NCBI RefSeq assembly: GCF_036327005.1
Contig: NZ_JAUGZK010000004.1
Coordinates: forward strand, 310,001-374,000
Direction: 5' to 3'
Length of the DNA stretch: 64,000 bases
Source of the DNA: Alkalimonas mucilaginosa
GTDB taxonomy: Bacteria > Pseudomonadota > Gammaproteobacteria > Enterobacterales > Alteromonadaceae
The notes under the pieces were generated by a model, which saw only the letters and a list, made by a program, of their open reading frames with translations, did not search any database and was not told the DNA's origin. Below are positions 52,290-61,744 of this stretch, piece after piece (positions within the stretch are counted from its first letter, which is position 1; every line of letters begins with the position of its first letter). Made by a program: the position numbers and the translations under genes.

Positions 52290-52994
52290 TTATAATATCA
52301 ACAACTCGAGGTCTTTTCGAGTATATTTTTCAGTAATGTGATTGCCAACATGTGTAATATTGTCATGGTAGAATCTTACTTGCCCTTTGTTATTCTTAAC
52401 AAGCAGATCTACTCGAATTTGACTGCCAAACTTCAGTTTAAGTTCACGGATCACTTCTTGCGCAGAAAAAAATTGATCAATGAAGGTGGCGGCTTGTATT
52501 TTCCTTCCTTCCAGACTTTCCCTGGCTTTAACAAACTCCCATGCTAGCTCTGGCCTTTGATAAACAAATAAAATGAGAACAGGGCGATTTTTGTCTAACG
52601 AACGAGCTATATTTTTTTCGGCAACAGTATAACTCGCCAAAGTTCCGTCCAGGAGGAAGGACTGACGATTTTTAAAAGCGTAATCCAATGCCCGCTCTAC
52701 AATCAGTGACACAGCTGGTTAAAACAAGTAGGAATTATCACCAGTATAATTAGGAAAGTAATCGCGTAATTCATCTGGATCCAAGCGAATAACGTTTGTT
52801 GCATCGAGTGCTTCAAGAAAAGCTTTTGAAGCTTCTGTCTTGCCGGCACCAGGGGAGCCACTCAGAAACACAGATACCGGCTGGCTTTCAGTTGGGTAGC
52901 GATCTTTACAGGTAAGCTCTCGGGCAAACCTGGTTCGGTTAGCTTTTGCAAACAGGATTGCTTCTGCTATGAGTTGTTGATCCGAAATTGTCAT
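52290..52994 (-). pseudogene. Zeta-toxin-type kinase interrupted by one in-frame stop codon
   Basis: One reading frame of 235 codons encodes a zeta-family P-loop kinase, with Walker A GSPGAGKTE at residues 46-54, the downstream RLDPDELRDYF segment and later LLDGTLASY and VFYQRPELAWEF-type motifs. The frame is broken only by TAA at codon 92 (SYLF-stop-PAVSLIVERAL). No frameshift is needed, and a single C-to-T change of a CAA Gln codon explains it. The ATG overlaps the cca stop (ATGA), so translation would be coupled. Zeta toxins phosphorylate UDP-N-acetylglucosamine. Readthrough or a sequencing error is possible; otherwise the kinase is inactive. Confidence 0.8.
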
Positions 52995-54247
52995 GATTGT
53001 ATTCGAACTACTGCTTGAATCGCCTCTAACCGTGCCTGCTGCAGTGCTTGCTTGATGGCATCGCCTTTCATACCTGGCTGAATCAAAGCTTTGACATCAA
53101 CGGCCTGAGCCGCGGCAGCGAGTTTCGGTAACAACTGCTCGGCCGGGTACTCGGCCTTTTCAAAGCCGGTACGGCCGCGCAAATCGGCGATGCAGCAGCG
53201 GATAATGGCATCCAGCCGCTCGGGTTTGCGCCACAGATCAATGCCATCGAACAGTTTTAACACGGTGTTGGCTTTAAGCTCGGCTGCCCGGTGGATCAGT
53301 TGATGGTACTGGCAGACCAAGAGCGCGAGATCCCGGCAATCGTTCGGCACTTTTAAACGCTGACACAGCTGACGAATCAGCGGCAAACCGGTGTGCTCAT
53401 GACCATGATGCGAGGGCCAGTGCTCTGGTGGGCTAACGCCTTTACCCAAATCATGCACCAGGGCAGCAAAACGAATATCAATGCGCTCTGATAGCTGCGC
53501 TGCTTGCTGTAATACCAGCAGCGTATGCACGCCGGTATCAATTTCCGGGTGCCATTTAGCTGGCTGGGGGACGCCCCAAAGCACATCGAGTTCCGGCATC
53601 AGTTGTTTTAGAGCGCCACAGCGCCTCAGCAGCTCAATAAAGGCTTCCGGGTGCTGGGTGCTCAGCGCTTTACTGAGTTCCTGCCAGACCCGCTCTGCGC
53701 TTAATGCCTGCAGCTCACCGCTGTCACTCAGTTGCTGCATCAGGGCAAGGGTGTCGTCGGCCACCTGAAAACCGAGGTGGTAGTAGCGGGCATAAAAACG
53801 GGCCACTCGCAGCACCCGCAATGGATCTTCGGCAAAAGCCGGCGAGACATGGCGCAGCAGCCGTGCTTTCAGATCTGCCACACCGCCATAAGGGTCGACC
53901 AGACTGCCGTCTTCGGCTTTGGCGATGGCATTGATGGTCAGATCGCGCCGGGCTAAATCCTGCTCCAGCGTCACATCGGGTGCGGCGTAAGTGACAAAAC
54001 CAGTGTAGCCCGAGCCTTGCTTGCGCTCAGTACGGGCCAGTGCATACTCTTCTTTGGTTTTCGGGTGCAAAAAAACCGGGAAATCTTTGCCAACTTGTTG
54101 GTAGCCTAAATCAAGCAGTTGCTGCGGATGCGCGCCCACCACCACCCAATCCCGCTCGTGAAAGGGATAACCAAGCAGCTCATCGCGAACTGCACCGCCA
54201 ACAAGATAGATCTGCACAGGCTTTTCCAACGTCGCTTTTTTTGCCAT
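52991..54247 (-). CDS. cca: CCA tRNA nucleotidyltransferase (multifunctional CCA protein)
   Basis: The 418-residue protein has the class-II nucleotidyltransferase motifs YLVGGAVRDELLG and the RRDLTINAIA and DPLRVLRVARFYARY helices, then a C-terminal HD phosphohydrolase domain (VHDLGKG near residue 255), so it is the long gammaproteobacterial multifunctional form. It adds or repairs the CCA end of tRNAs and its HD domain has phosphatase activities. The open frame extends upstream, but this ATG gives the standard start. It diverges from the ExeA-like gene with 47 bases between the starts; the zeta-type gene overlaps its stop. Confidence 0.97.
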   Translation of the reverse strand: MAKKATLEKPVQIYLVGGAVRDELLGYPFHERDWVVVGAHPQQLLDLGYQQVGKDFPVFLHPKTKEEYALARTERKQGSGYTGFVTYAAPDVTLEQDLARRDLTINAIAKAEDGSLVDPYGGVADLKARLLRHVSPAFAEDPLRVLRVARFYARYYHLGFQVADDTLALMQQLSDSGELQALSAERVWQELSKALSTQHPEAFIELLRRCGALKQLMPELDVLWGVPQPAKWHPEIDTGVHTLLVLQQAAQLSERIDIRFAALVHDLGKGVSPPEHWPSHHGHEHTGLPLIRQLCQRLKVPNDCRDLALLVCQYHQLIHRAAELKANTVLKLFDGIDLWRKPERLDAIIRCCIADLRGRTGFEKAEYPAEQLLPKLAAAAQAVDVKALIQPGMKGDAIKQALQQARLEAIQAVVRIQS

Positions 54248-54294
54248 TATACCCAACCACTGAAATTTTTCAGCGATTAGCACAGGAAGCGCGC

Positions 54295-55209
54295 ATGTAC
54301 ACCGGCTTTTTTGGCCTGCACAGCCAGCCATTTTCGATTGCTCCGAACCCGGATTTTCTGTATCTGAGCGGACGTCACGCTGAAGCCCTGGCGCATTTAC
54401 GCTATGGCCTCGGCGATGCCGGCGGTTTTGTCTTGCTTACGGGCGAGGTGGGTACCGGTAAAACCACGGTATCGCGGGCTTTACTGCAGGAACTGGACGA
54501 GCAGACTGAGCTGGCTTTTATTTTGAATCCCACCCTGTCAGAGCTGGAACTTTTAGCCACCATTTGCGACGAATTACGCATTCGTTACAAAAAATCCGAT
54601 GCCAGCCTGAAATTACTGGGCGATAAAATTAAAAATCGCTTGCTGAAAAACCATCAGCAGGGCAAACAAACCTTGCTTATTATCGATGAAGCGCAGCACT
54701 TGCAGCCAGTGGTGCTGGAGCAACTGCGCCTACTGACCAATCTGGAGACCAACAGCCGTAAATTGCTGCAGGTGATTTTAATTGGCCAACCCGAGTTGCA
54801 GCAATTATTGCAGCGTTCTGACTTACGGCAGCTGGCGCAGCGCATCACGGCACGGTACCATCTGATGCCATTGACTGAAGCAGAAGTGCAGCAGTATTTA
54901 AGCTACCGGTTAAAGGTCGCCGGTTCCGAGCGGCCGGTATTTGAGCCGGGTGCAATTCGCCAGTTGTATCAGCGCAGTCAGGGCATCCCGCGCTTATTGA
55001 ACCTGCTGGCCGACAGGGCCATGTTGGCAGCCTTTGCCCGCCAGAAACCACTGGTAGGCAAAGCGGAAGTGCAGCAGGCCGCCAAAGAAATTTTACCGGC
55101 CAGTACTGGCCAAGCTCAGGCAATGCGGCCTGCGCTCTGGCTTTGGTTGCTGGCGTTGGTGCCGCTGATGGCAGGTCTTGGTTTTGTTTTAGCCCGTGTT
55201 TTGGGTTAA
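54295..55209 (+). CDS. ExeA/GspA-like AAA ATPase
   Basis: The 304-residue protein starts MYTGFFGLHSQPFSIAPNPDFLYLS, typical of ExeA, has Walker A TGEVGTGKTT (residues 49-58) and Walker B TLLIIDEAQHL, and a C-terminal transmembrane helix (about 281-300). ExeA with ExeB helps place the type II secretion secretin in the outer membrane through peptidoglycan. The open frame extends far upstream into cca; AGGA lies 8 bases before this ATG. The GspB-like gene follows, so the pair is as expected. MSHA-type MshM is an alternative family label. Confidence 0.88.
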   Translation: MYTGFFGLHSQPFSIAPNPDFLYLSGRHAEALAHLRYGLGDAGGFVLLTGEVGTGKTTVSRALLQELDEQTELAFILNPTLSELELLATICDELRIRYKKSDASLKLLGDKIKNRLLKNHQQGKQTLLIIDEAQHLQPVVLEQLRLLTNLETNSRKLLQVILIGQPELQQLLQRSDLRQLAQRITARYHLMPLTEAEVQQYLSYRLKVAGSERPVFEPGAIRQLYQRSQGIPRLLNLLADRAMLAAFARQKPLVGKAEVQQAAKEILPASTGQAQAMRPALWLWLLALVPLMAGLGFVLARVLG

Positions 55210-55299
55210 GTGGCTTGGGTATAGTATTGTGCCAACCAGAAACAGCGTTTTGGGTTGGCAACTTGCAAGACAAAGCGAACAGCTTTGCAGGAGTAGCAC

Positions 55300-56055
55300 A
55301 TGTCCATTTTGATGGATGCATTAAAACAGCAACAAAACATGACAACCAGTTCGACACCTGGTAGTCGGGTTGCACCTTTTTGGCTGGGGGTGCTGGCTGG
55401 CGCAGCTATTCTTAGTTTGGCACTGGCCGCAGGATACTGGCTTGGAACGCAACAAGGAGGGGCTGCGACAGAGCCTGCCAGGCAAGCTGAGCCGGTGGCT
55501 GTTTCCAGCCAGCAACAGATTTTGGCCGCTTTATCCGAAGTGCCTTCAGCCGATGCCAATGGATCTTCTGCTGTGGAGCCTGCTGTTGTAGCAGAGCGCA
55601 CTGCGACCACAGTAGCTGAGCCCACAGAGCCTGAGCCTGCGATTATTGCCGCTGAGCCGCAGTCGCGTCCTGCCCGTGCGGCTTTACCGTCACTGGATGA
55701 ACTAGAGGTAACCGAGGTATCGGCAGAGTTACAACAGCGTTTTTCACAGGTAGTGGATGAACTTGAACAGGCCGGACAGCGTCGTGAGCAGGTTAGGGTG
55801 CACGATGCACCGGCACGTACTATTTCAGAACTACCTCCCCAGTTATTGCAGCAGCTGCCGCCGATGCGTTTCGAAGCCCATGTATTTGCCAGCGTTCCTT
55901 CGCGGCGCTGGGTAAAGGTCAATGGCCGCACTTTACAACAGGGCCAGTGGCTTAGTACCGATATTCAATTGGTGGAAATTTATCCGAATCATGTGGTGTT
56001 GCGCTATCGTCAGCAGGAGTTCAGTATGCCGGCGCTGGCTGAGTGGCCCAATTGA
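55300..56055 (+). CDS. gspB: GspB/ExeB-like protein
   Basis: The 251-residue protein has a short cytosolic start (MSILMDALKQQQ), one transmembrane helix (about residues 28-50), a long Ala/Pro/Glu-rich periplasmic spacer and a C-terminal GspB domain (about 185-250: FEAHVFASVPSRRWVKVNGR, then GQWLSTDIQLVEIYPNHVVLRY). In Aeromonas and Vibrio the ExeA-ExeB complex assembles the type II secretin. GGAG lies before the ATG and it follows the ExeA-like gene. No other gsp gene is in the window. Confidence 0.88.
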   Translation: MSILMDALKQQQNMTTSSTPGSRVAPFWLGVLAGAAILSLALAAGYWLGTQQGGAATEPARQAEPVAVSSQQQILAALSEVPSADANGSSAVEPAVVAERTATTVAEPTEPEPAIIAAEPQSRPARAALPSLDELEVTEVSAELQQRFSQVVDELEQAGQRREQVRVHDAPARTISELPPQLLQQLPPMRFEAHVFASVPSRRWVKVNGRTLQQGQWLSTDIQLVEIYPNHVVLRYRQQEFSMPALAEWPN

Positions 56056-56056
56056 A

Positions 56057-57199
56057 TCAGAGGTAATTACTGGCTTGCAAGCCGTATTGCTCCAGATCTA
56101 CACAGTAATCAATGTGCTCTTCCATGTGCCTGGCGAGGTCAATAATTTTGCTTGGTAAATGATGCTGATGTTGGCTGTGGTAGAACACCTTTACTTTTGG
56201 CTGAGTCGGTTTTTTAGGGTTATTTTCCAGCACCAGCGCCAGCTTACCACTATGAAGCTTCACCACACTGCCCGGCGGATATATGCCAATGCAGCGAATA
56301 AAGCGTTGGGTTAATTCGCTGTCGAGCTGCTCTGGCGTTTTCTCAAGGAGTTTTTTGCTGGCTAATTGCGGATTGATTGGCTTTTTGCCCGCAGGGTGTG
56401 ACAGATTGTCGTAATGGTTGACAATAGCCAGCATGCGGGCACCTAAACTAATTTGGTTGTTTTTCAACCCTTTGGGGGCGCCACTACCGTCAAGATAGGC
56501 ACAGTGCTGAGCAATCCATAGCGATACTTCTGCTGGTAAGCGATTGAGTGGTGCCAGCAGTTTCAGGCTGGTCTGGATGGCATCGGCATCACTGGTTGTT
56601 TCGCCAAGCGTTACTTTTCCCACATCATGCAACAACGCAGCCATAATCAAATCCTGCACTTTACCTTTTGATAGCTGCAGTTGTTGACCAAATGCCGCCA
56701 TATAAACCGCACAATTAATGGCATGTTGCAGCAGTTGGTCACTGCTTTGAGCGATGCGGCTTAAGCACAGCAATACATCCTGATTGCGGCTGACTGAGTC
56801 GGCCAGCCCGCAACTGACTTCCTGAACCAGTTCGAGATCGATAGGCTGCTGGCGGCGACAGCTATCAAATAGACGGCTTTGTTTGCGCTGCAATTGTTGC
56901 CAGGCGCGCTCTGCTTTAGGCAACTCTGCAGAGAAATCGGCCCGCCCCCCCTGCGGATATTCGGAGGACTCACTGGTATCACTATCGTCAGATTGTCCGG
57001 ATCCTGGCCGCAGGCTGAGATCGGCCAAATCCGGATCGATCCAAAGGCGTTGCACCCCTTTTTTACGGAGCAGCTCAATGGTTTTTTGGCTACGCACCAA
57101 ACCGGCTTCTTTGATGAGCACATCGCCAGTTTGCTGACTAACGCGCACCACAAAGTCACCGGGTTGTAACTGTTGCAGAGATACTTCCTGTAATGCCAT
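56057..57199 (-). CDS. DUF3391 + degenerate HD-GYP domain protein
   Basis: The 380-residue protein has an N-terminal DUF3391-like domain (about residues 1-55: LQPGDFVVRV), an acidic linker, and an HD-GYP domain (about 145-340). The HDxGK metal motif is intact (LLHDVGKVTL), but the second signature reads HCAYLDGSGAP instead of HHE-x-DGxGYP: the second His is Cys and GYP is GAP. HD-GYP proteins hydrolyse cyclic di-GMP; these changes predict weak or no catalysis and possibly a receptor role. It converges on gspB with 1 base between. Confidence 0.85.
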   Translation of the reverse strand: MALQEVSLQQLQPGDFVVRVSQQTGDVLIKEAGLVRSQKTIELLRKKGVQRLWIDPDLADLSLRPGSGQSDDSDTSESSEYPQGGRADFSAELPKAERAWQQLQRKQSRLFDSCRRQQPIDLELVQEVSCGLADSVSRNQDVLLCLSRIAQSSDQLLQHAINCAVYMAAFGQQLQLSKGKVQDLIMAALLHDVGKVTLGETTSDADAIQTSLKLLAPLNRLPAEVSLWIAQHCAYLDGSGAPKGLKNNQISLGARMLAIVNHYDNLSHPAGKKPINPQLASKKLLEKTPEQLDSELTQRFIRCIGIYPPGSVVKLHSGKLALVLENNPKKPTQPKVKVFYHSQHQHHLPSKIIDLARHMEEHIDYCVDLEQYGLQASNYL

Positions 57200-57269
57200 G
57201 GTTCCGGAGGTTCCTTAAACTACCTTACTACTGATTTATTGTAGCCTAGTAACCGGAATTTAACAGCAG

Positions 57270-60200
57270 TTAGATGTTATCTGCCATAGTCATTAGCGAT
57301 GCATTTCCTCCAGCCGCAGTGGTGTTTACTGTAATGGTTTTTTCTGTGACAAGTCGGTGCAGTAGACGGTGATCAGCCGGAGTGGTGATCAACGGCAGGA
57401 TGGCTCCTTCACGGCTGGCAAGCAATTCAGCGGCCAATGGTTTGATGGCCGTACCGGATTGCACGATAGCCCCAGCCAGTCCCGGTGCAGCCAATAAGGT
57501 GGTCATGCTGCTGAGCTTGATCACAGCCATCAAATGAACGGGCATACCCGCTTGCACCAGCGCTTTGACCACTGCTTCGGCTTCGGCCAGGTCTTGCTCT
57601 TCCACAGCGGTGATCACCGCATTACCCGCGGCAATGGCCGTCAGGGCGCTGAGCAGCCAGTGACTAAAATCAGCGGTGTCATCACGTAGCAAAGCCAGGG
57701 TGCCACGAGGTTCCAACCATAGGCTGTTGTGTTCACCGGTAGGGCCAGGCAGTTGGACGGGGTTTGCCAGCTCCTGTTCAATCAGTCGCAACTGACTGCG
57801 GGCGATGGAAATCACCTGTTCCAGATCCGGTTCCAGCTTAGCGACCACCGTATTGGAGGCCAGCGATGCCAGGAACTGACGCAGCACCGAGCTGCGCTGT
57901 ACTATAGGCATTTGTTGCCAACTGGTTTGAGCGCTAGCGGCTGCCGGCATGGCATAGGCGACGGCACGGCTGGTGGTTTCTGCCAGCAGTTGTGAGCGCT
58001 TTTCTGCAGGCAGGGCTGCATCCTCAACTGCCAGGTTGTCTTTCACCAGTCGGGTTAGATAGAAAGGGCCACCGGCTTTAGGGCCAGTGCCCGACAAACC
58101 GCAACCACCAAAAGGTTGTACGCCGACCACTGCGCCAATCATATTTCGGTTAACGTAAATGTTGCCGGCTTTGATGGATTTGGCAACCCGCTCGGTGACC
58201 TCTTCAATCCGGCTGTGCACACCCATGGTTAAGCCATAGCCGGTGGCATTGATTTGTTCGATCACTTTATCTAGCTCTGGGCCTTTAAAGCGGATCACAT
58301 GCACCACAGGGCCGAATACCTCCCGCTCCAGCAAGGTCAGATCGCTGATTTCATACAGATGTGGCGCGAAGAAAAAGTGGCGATCGCCTTCCGGGATAGG
58401 ACAGGCGTAATGCAGCGTGGCTTTATCGCTTAAGTACTGCACATGGCTGCTCAGGCGTTCATGCGCTTTGGCATCAATCACCGGGCCCAGATCGCTGGAC
58501 AAATAGGCAGGATCACCCACGGTTAGCTCTTTCATGGCGCCAACCACCATCTCGATCACCTGATCGGCAATATCTTCCTGCAGGAACAAGACCCGCAGTG
58601 CTGAACAGCGCTGGCCAGCACTCTGGAAGCCAGAGGCAATCACATCATCGACCACCTGCTCAGGCAAGGCGGTGGAGTCGACGATCATGCAGTTTTGACC
58701 ACCGGTTTCGGCAATCAAAGGTACCGGCTCACCTTCACGTTCGGCTAATTTACGGGCAATCCAGCAACCGGTTTCGGTCGAGCCGGTAAACATCACCGCC
58801 TGAATACGCTCATCCGGTACAATATGCTCACCAACCTGCCGGCCTGGAGCAATCACCAGCTCCACCACGCCTTCCGGTAAACCGCACTGCTTCATCAATT
58901 CGACAGTACGAATGGCTATCAGACTGGTTTGCTCGGCAGGCTTGGCCACCACCGTATTGCCGGTGACGATAGCTGCAGCCACCTGACCTAAGAAAATTGC
59001 CAGCGGGAAGTTCCAGGGGCTGATGCAAAGAACCACGCCGCGTGCTTCGCTATCCTCCGGTAACTCCTCAGCACGGGCTGCGTAATAACGGCAGAAATCT
59101 ACGGCTTCACGCACTTCGGCAATGCTGTCTTGCAGGGTTTTACCGGCTTCTTTGATGCAAATTGCCAGCAGTTCGTCCTGATGAGCTTCCAGCGCATCCC
59201 CCACTTTACGCAGCAGGTTGGCCCGCACGGCCACCGGGGTTTGTGACCAGGTGGCAAAAGCTTGCTGGGTTTTGCTAAGAATGGCCTGCATCGCCTCTGC
59301 ATCGGCGTACTGGATGTAGCCAATCACTTCATCCAGATTGGCCGGATTGGTCACCGGCTGGCCATTCGCTGGCTGTTCCAGCTTGGCAATGAGGCTCAGC
59401 CAGGACTCCATCGCTTGCTTGATGGGGATCAACTGATCGCAATCGCTGATATCAGTGCCGCGTGAGTTTAACCGCTCAGCACCATAGACATCGGCGGGCA
59501 ATGGGATCTGGCGGTTGCGTTTTTGCCGCCAGTTGCGCACGGTTTCTACCGGATCGGCCAGCAGGCTTTCCACCGGGATGGTCTCATCAATGATATTGTT
59601 CACAAAGGAGCTGTTGGCACCGTTTTCTAATAAACGACGAACCAGATAGGCCAGCAAGTCGGCATGTTCACCCACGGGCGCATAAATGCGACAAGGCACC
59701 TTATCAGCACTGACCACCTGATCGTACAGGGCATCCCCCATGCCGTGCAATCGCTGGAACTCAAAACCGCTGCGATCCGGTGCCATTTCCAAAATGGTGG
59801 CTACGGTGTAGGCGTTATGAGTAGCAAACTGTGGGTAGATGGTATCGCGATAGGCCAGCAGTTTTTTGGCACAGGCCTGGTACGACACATCGGTAGATGG
59901 TTTGCGGCTAAAGACAGGGAAGTCGTGCAAGCCTTCTACCTGACTTAGTTTGATTTCAGTATCCCAGTAGGCGCCTTTCACCAGTCGGACCATCATTTTT
60001 CGGCCAACGCTCTCTGTCAGCTCACGCAACCAGTCAATCACATGAATGGCGCGTTTTTGGTAGGCCTGCACCGCCAGACCAAAGCCTTCCCAGCCGTCCA
60101 GCGCCGGATCACTGAATACGGCTTCGATAATATCGAGCGATAGATCCAGTCGGTCGGCTTCTTCGGCATCAACGGTAAAACCAATATTGTACTGTTTGGC

Positions 60201-61040
60201 GGCTACGGCCAGTTGTTTCAGGCGTGGGATCAACTCGGTCAGTACCCGATCACGCTGAGCGAATTTGTAGCGCGGATGAATGGCTGACAACTTAACCGAG
60301 ATACCCGGGCTTTTAAAGGGGCCTTTGCCAACTGCGGCTTTACCTATGGTGTCAATCGCCGTGAGATAGCTTTGGAAATACCGCTCAGCATCGGCCATAG
60401 TACGGGCGCCTTCGCCGAGCATATCGTAGGAGTAGGTATAGCCGCGCTTCTCCTGTTCTTTCGCGCGCTCTATTGCGCTTGCGATGGTGGTACCCATCAC
60501 AAACTGAGTGCCCATGATTTGCATGGCGTAGCGGACAGCCTGACGAATGACCGGCTCACCCAGCCGGCCACAGGTACGCTTTAACAAACCAAATTGCTGG
60601 GCTTTGCGTTCATCGCTGTAGTTGACCATCTTACCGGTCATCAGCAGACCCCAGGCTGAGACATTGACAAAAATGGAGGAGCTGTTGCCAAGATGTGAGC
60701 TCCAGTTGCCTTTGGACAACTTATCACGGATCAGCCGGTCCATGGTGTTGTTGTCAGGCACCCGCAGCAGGGCTTCGGCCAGACACATCAGCACCAGTCC
60801 TTCTTCAGTCGAGAGCGAGAACTCATTCAGCAGTGCATCGACACCGCCTTTACCTGTTTGGGCTTTACGGATGGCCAGCACCATCTGGCGTGCCCGTTCC
60901 CAGGCGCGGCTGCGGGCGTTGTTGCCAATATCGGCTTGTGGCAGCAAAAACTCCAGCACCTGATCTTCATCGGCACGGTAGAAGTCACGAATGTGTTGGC
61001 GCAGAGGATTGGTCGCCTCCAGTGAGTCACGAAATAACAT
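57270..61040 (-). CDS. putA: Bifunctional proline dehydrogenase / L-glutamate-gamma-semialdehyde dehydrogenase
   Basis: The 1256-residue protein has a proline dehydrogenase barrel (about residues 150-480; MVRLVKGAYWDTEIK and YAPVGEHADLLAYLVRRLLENGA carry FAD/proline contacts) and a P5C dehydrogenase domain (about 560-1000; catalytic Glu in LIAETGGQNCMIVDS and Cys in GQRCSALRVLF), then a C-terminal ALDH-like tail. It oxidises proline to glutamate, with electrons to the quinone pool. No N-terminal ribbon-helix-helix domain precedes the barrel, so unlike E. coli PutA it should not repress its own operon. The divergent Lrp-type regulator is the probable activator. GGGAG lies 7 bases before the ATG. 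Confidence 0.97.
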   Translation of the reverse strand: MLFRDSLEATNPLRQHIRDFYRADEDQVLEFLLPQADIGNNARSRAWERARQMVLAIRKAQTGKGGVDALLNEFSLSTEEGLVLMCLAEALLRVPDNNTMDRLIRDKLSKGNWSSHLGNSSSIFVNVSAWGLLMTGKMVNYSDERKAQQFGLLKRTCGRLGEPVIRQAVRYAMQIMGTQFVMGTTIASAIERAKEQEKRGYTYSYDMLGEGARTMADAERYFQSYLTAIDTIGKAAVGKGPFKSPGISVKLSAIHPRYKFAQRDRVLTELIPRLKQLAVAAKQYNIGFTVDAEEADRLDLSLDIIEAVFSDPALDGWEGFGLAVQAYQKRAIHVIDWLRELTESVGRKMMVRLVKGAYWDTEIKLSQVEGLHDFPVFSRKPSTDVSYQACAKKLLAYRDTIYPQFATHNAYTVATILEMAPDRSGFEFQRLHGMGDALYDQVVSADKVPCRIYAPVGEHADLLAYLVRRLLENGANSSFVNNIIDETIPVESLLADPVETVRNWRQKRNRQIPLPADVYGAERLNSRGTDISDCDQLIPIKQAMESWLSLIAKLEQPANGQPVTNPANLDEVIGYIQYADAEAMQAILSKTQQAFATWSQTPVAVRANLLRKVGDALEAHQDELLAICIKEAGKTLQDSIAEVREAVDFCRYYAARAEELPEDSEARGVVLCISPWNFPLAIFLGQVAAAIVTGNTVVAKPAEQTSLIAIRTVELMKQCGLPEGVVELVIAPGRQVGEHIVPDERIQAVMFTGSTETGCWIARKLAEREGEPVPLIAETGGQNCMIVDSTALPEQVVDDVIASGFQSAGQRCSALRVLFLQEDIADQVIEMVVGAMKELTVGDPAYLSSDLGPVIDAKAHERLSSHVQYLSDKATLHYACPIPEGDRHFFFAPHLYEISDLTLLEREVFGPVVHVIRFKGPELDKVIEQINATGYGLTMGVHSRIEEVTERVAKSIKAGNIYVNRNMIGAVVGVQPFGGCGLSGTGPKAGGPFYLTRLVKDNLAVEDAALPAEKRSQLLAETTSRAVAYAMPAAASAQTSWQQMPIVQRSSVLRQFLASLASNTVVAKLEPDLEQVISIARSQLRLIEQELANPVQLPGPTGEHNSLWLEPRGTLALLRDDTADFSHWLLSALTAIAAGNAVITAVEEQDLAEAEAVVKALVQAGMPVHLMAVIKLSSMTTLLAAPGLAGAIVQSGTAIKPLAAELLASREGAILPLITTPADHRLLHRLVTEKTITVNTTAAGGNASLMTMADNI

Positions 61041-61119
61041 CAACAGCTCCCGCTAAAACCCAGTTCAAGTAGGATGCGCATTTTAGGAAAAAGTTGACCA
61101 AATAGGGTGGTTTATTTTG

Positions 61120-61138
61120 CGGTTAAACCGGATATAAT
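61120..61138 (+). promoter_or_regulatory. Candidate operator and -10 box of the Lrp-type regulator
   Basis: The palindrome CGGTT-a-AACCG (61120-61130) directly precedes a perfect TATAAT (61133-61138), 47 bases before the regulator start, in the gap shared with putA. An upstream TTGACC (61094) faces the same way but is too far for a normal spacer. Autoregulation and control of putA are inferred. Confidence 0.5.
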
Positions 61139-61184
61139 TCGGCGAAATTGCCCAATCACCCAAAAAAATACTGTGAGCCCTGCC

Positions 61185-61670
61185 ATGGTGAAAGTCCGGC
61201 CTCTTGATCGTATTGATATGAATATCCTGGAAACGCTGCAGCGGGAAGGGCGCATTTCCAATGTAGAACTGGCACGGCGGGTGAATTTAAGTGCCAGCCC
61301 GTGTATTGACCGGGTAAAGCGTCTGGAGCAGGAAGGTTATATAGAGCGTTATGGGGCCCAGCTCAATGCCAGCCGGCTTGGCTTTGGTACCACAGTTTTT
61401 ATTCAAATCACGCTGGATAATACCACCAGTGATGTGTTTGATCGTTTCAAAGAGGATGTGTTAAAGATCCCCCATGTGGTGGAGTGCCATATGGTAGCCG
61501 GTGGCTTTGACTATTTGCTGAAACTACGGCTACCGAATATGGATGCCTATCGCATTATTCTGGCCGAAATTGTGGATTTACCTGGCGTCATTAAAAACCA
61601 TACCTATGTAGTGATTGAGCAGGTAAAAAAAGACGAAGGGTTGCCGCTGAAAGCCAACGAGCAGTTGTAA
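61185..61670 (+). CDS. Lrp/AsnC-family regulator, probable PutR-type
   Basis: The 161-residue protein has an N-terminal HTH (about residues 9-60: ILETLQREGRISNVELARRVNLSASPCIDRVKRLEQ) and a C-terminal RAM ligand domain (VECHMVAGGFDYLLKLRLPN). The SASPCIDRVKRLE and MVAGGFDYLL elements are as in Lrp/PutR. Divergent Lrp-type genes activate putA in response to proline in several proteobacteria. The open frame extends upstream, but this ATG fits the family N-terminus. A role in proline use is inferred from its position. Confidence 0.9.
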   Translation: MVKVRPLDRIDMNILETLQREGRISNVELARRVNLSASPCIDRVKRLEQEGYIERYGAQLNASRLGFGTTVFIQITLDNTTSDVFDRFKEDVLKIPHVVECHMVAGGFDYLLKLRLPNMDAYRIILAEIVDLPGVIKNHTYVVIEQVKKDEGLPLKANEQL

Positions 61671-61744
61671 ACTGGCCTGTCTTTTGTTTCCATCACAACC
61701 AGGCGATGCTGGGAGGAAACTCGCTAAGACAGGCCTGACAAGCT

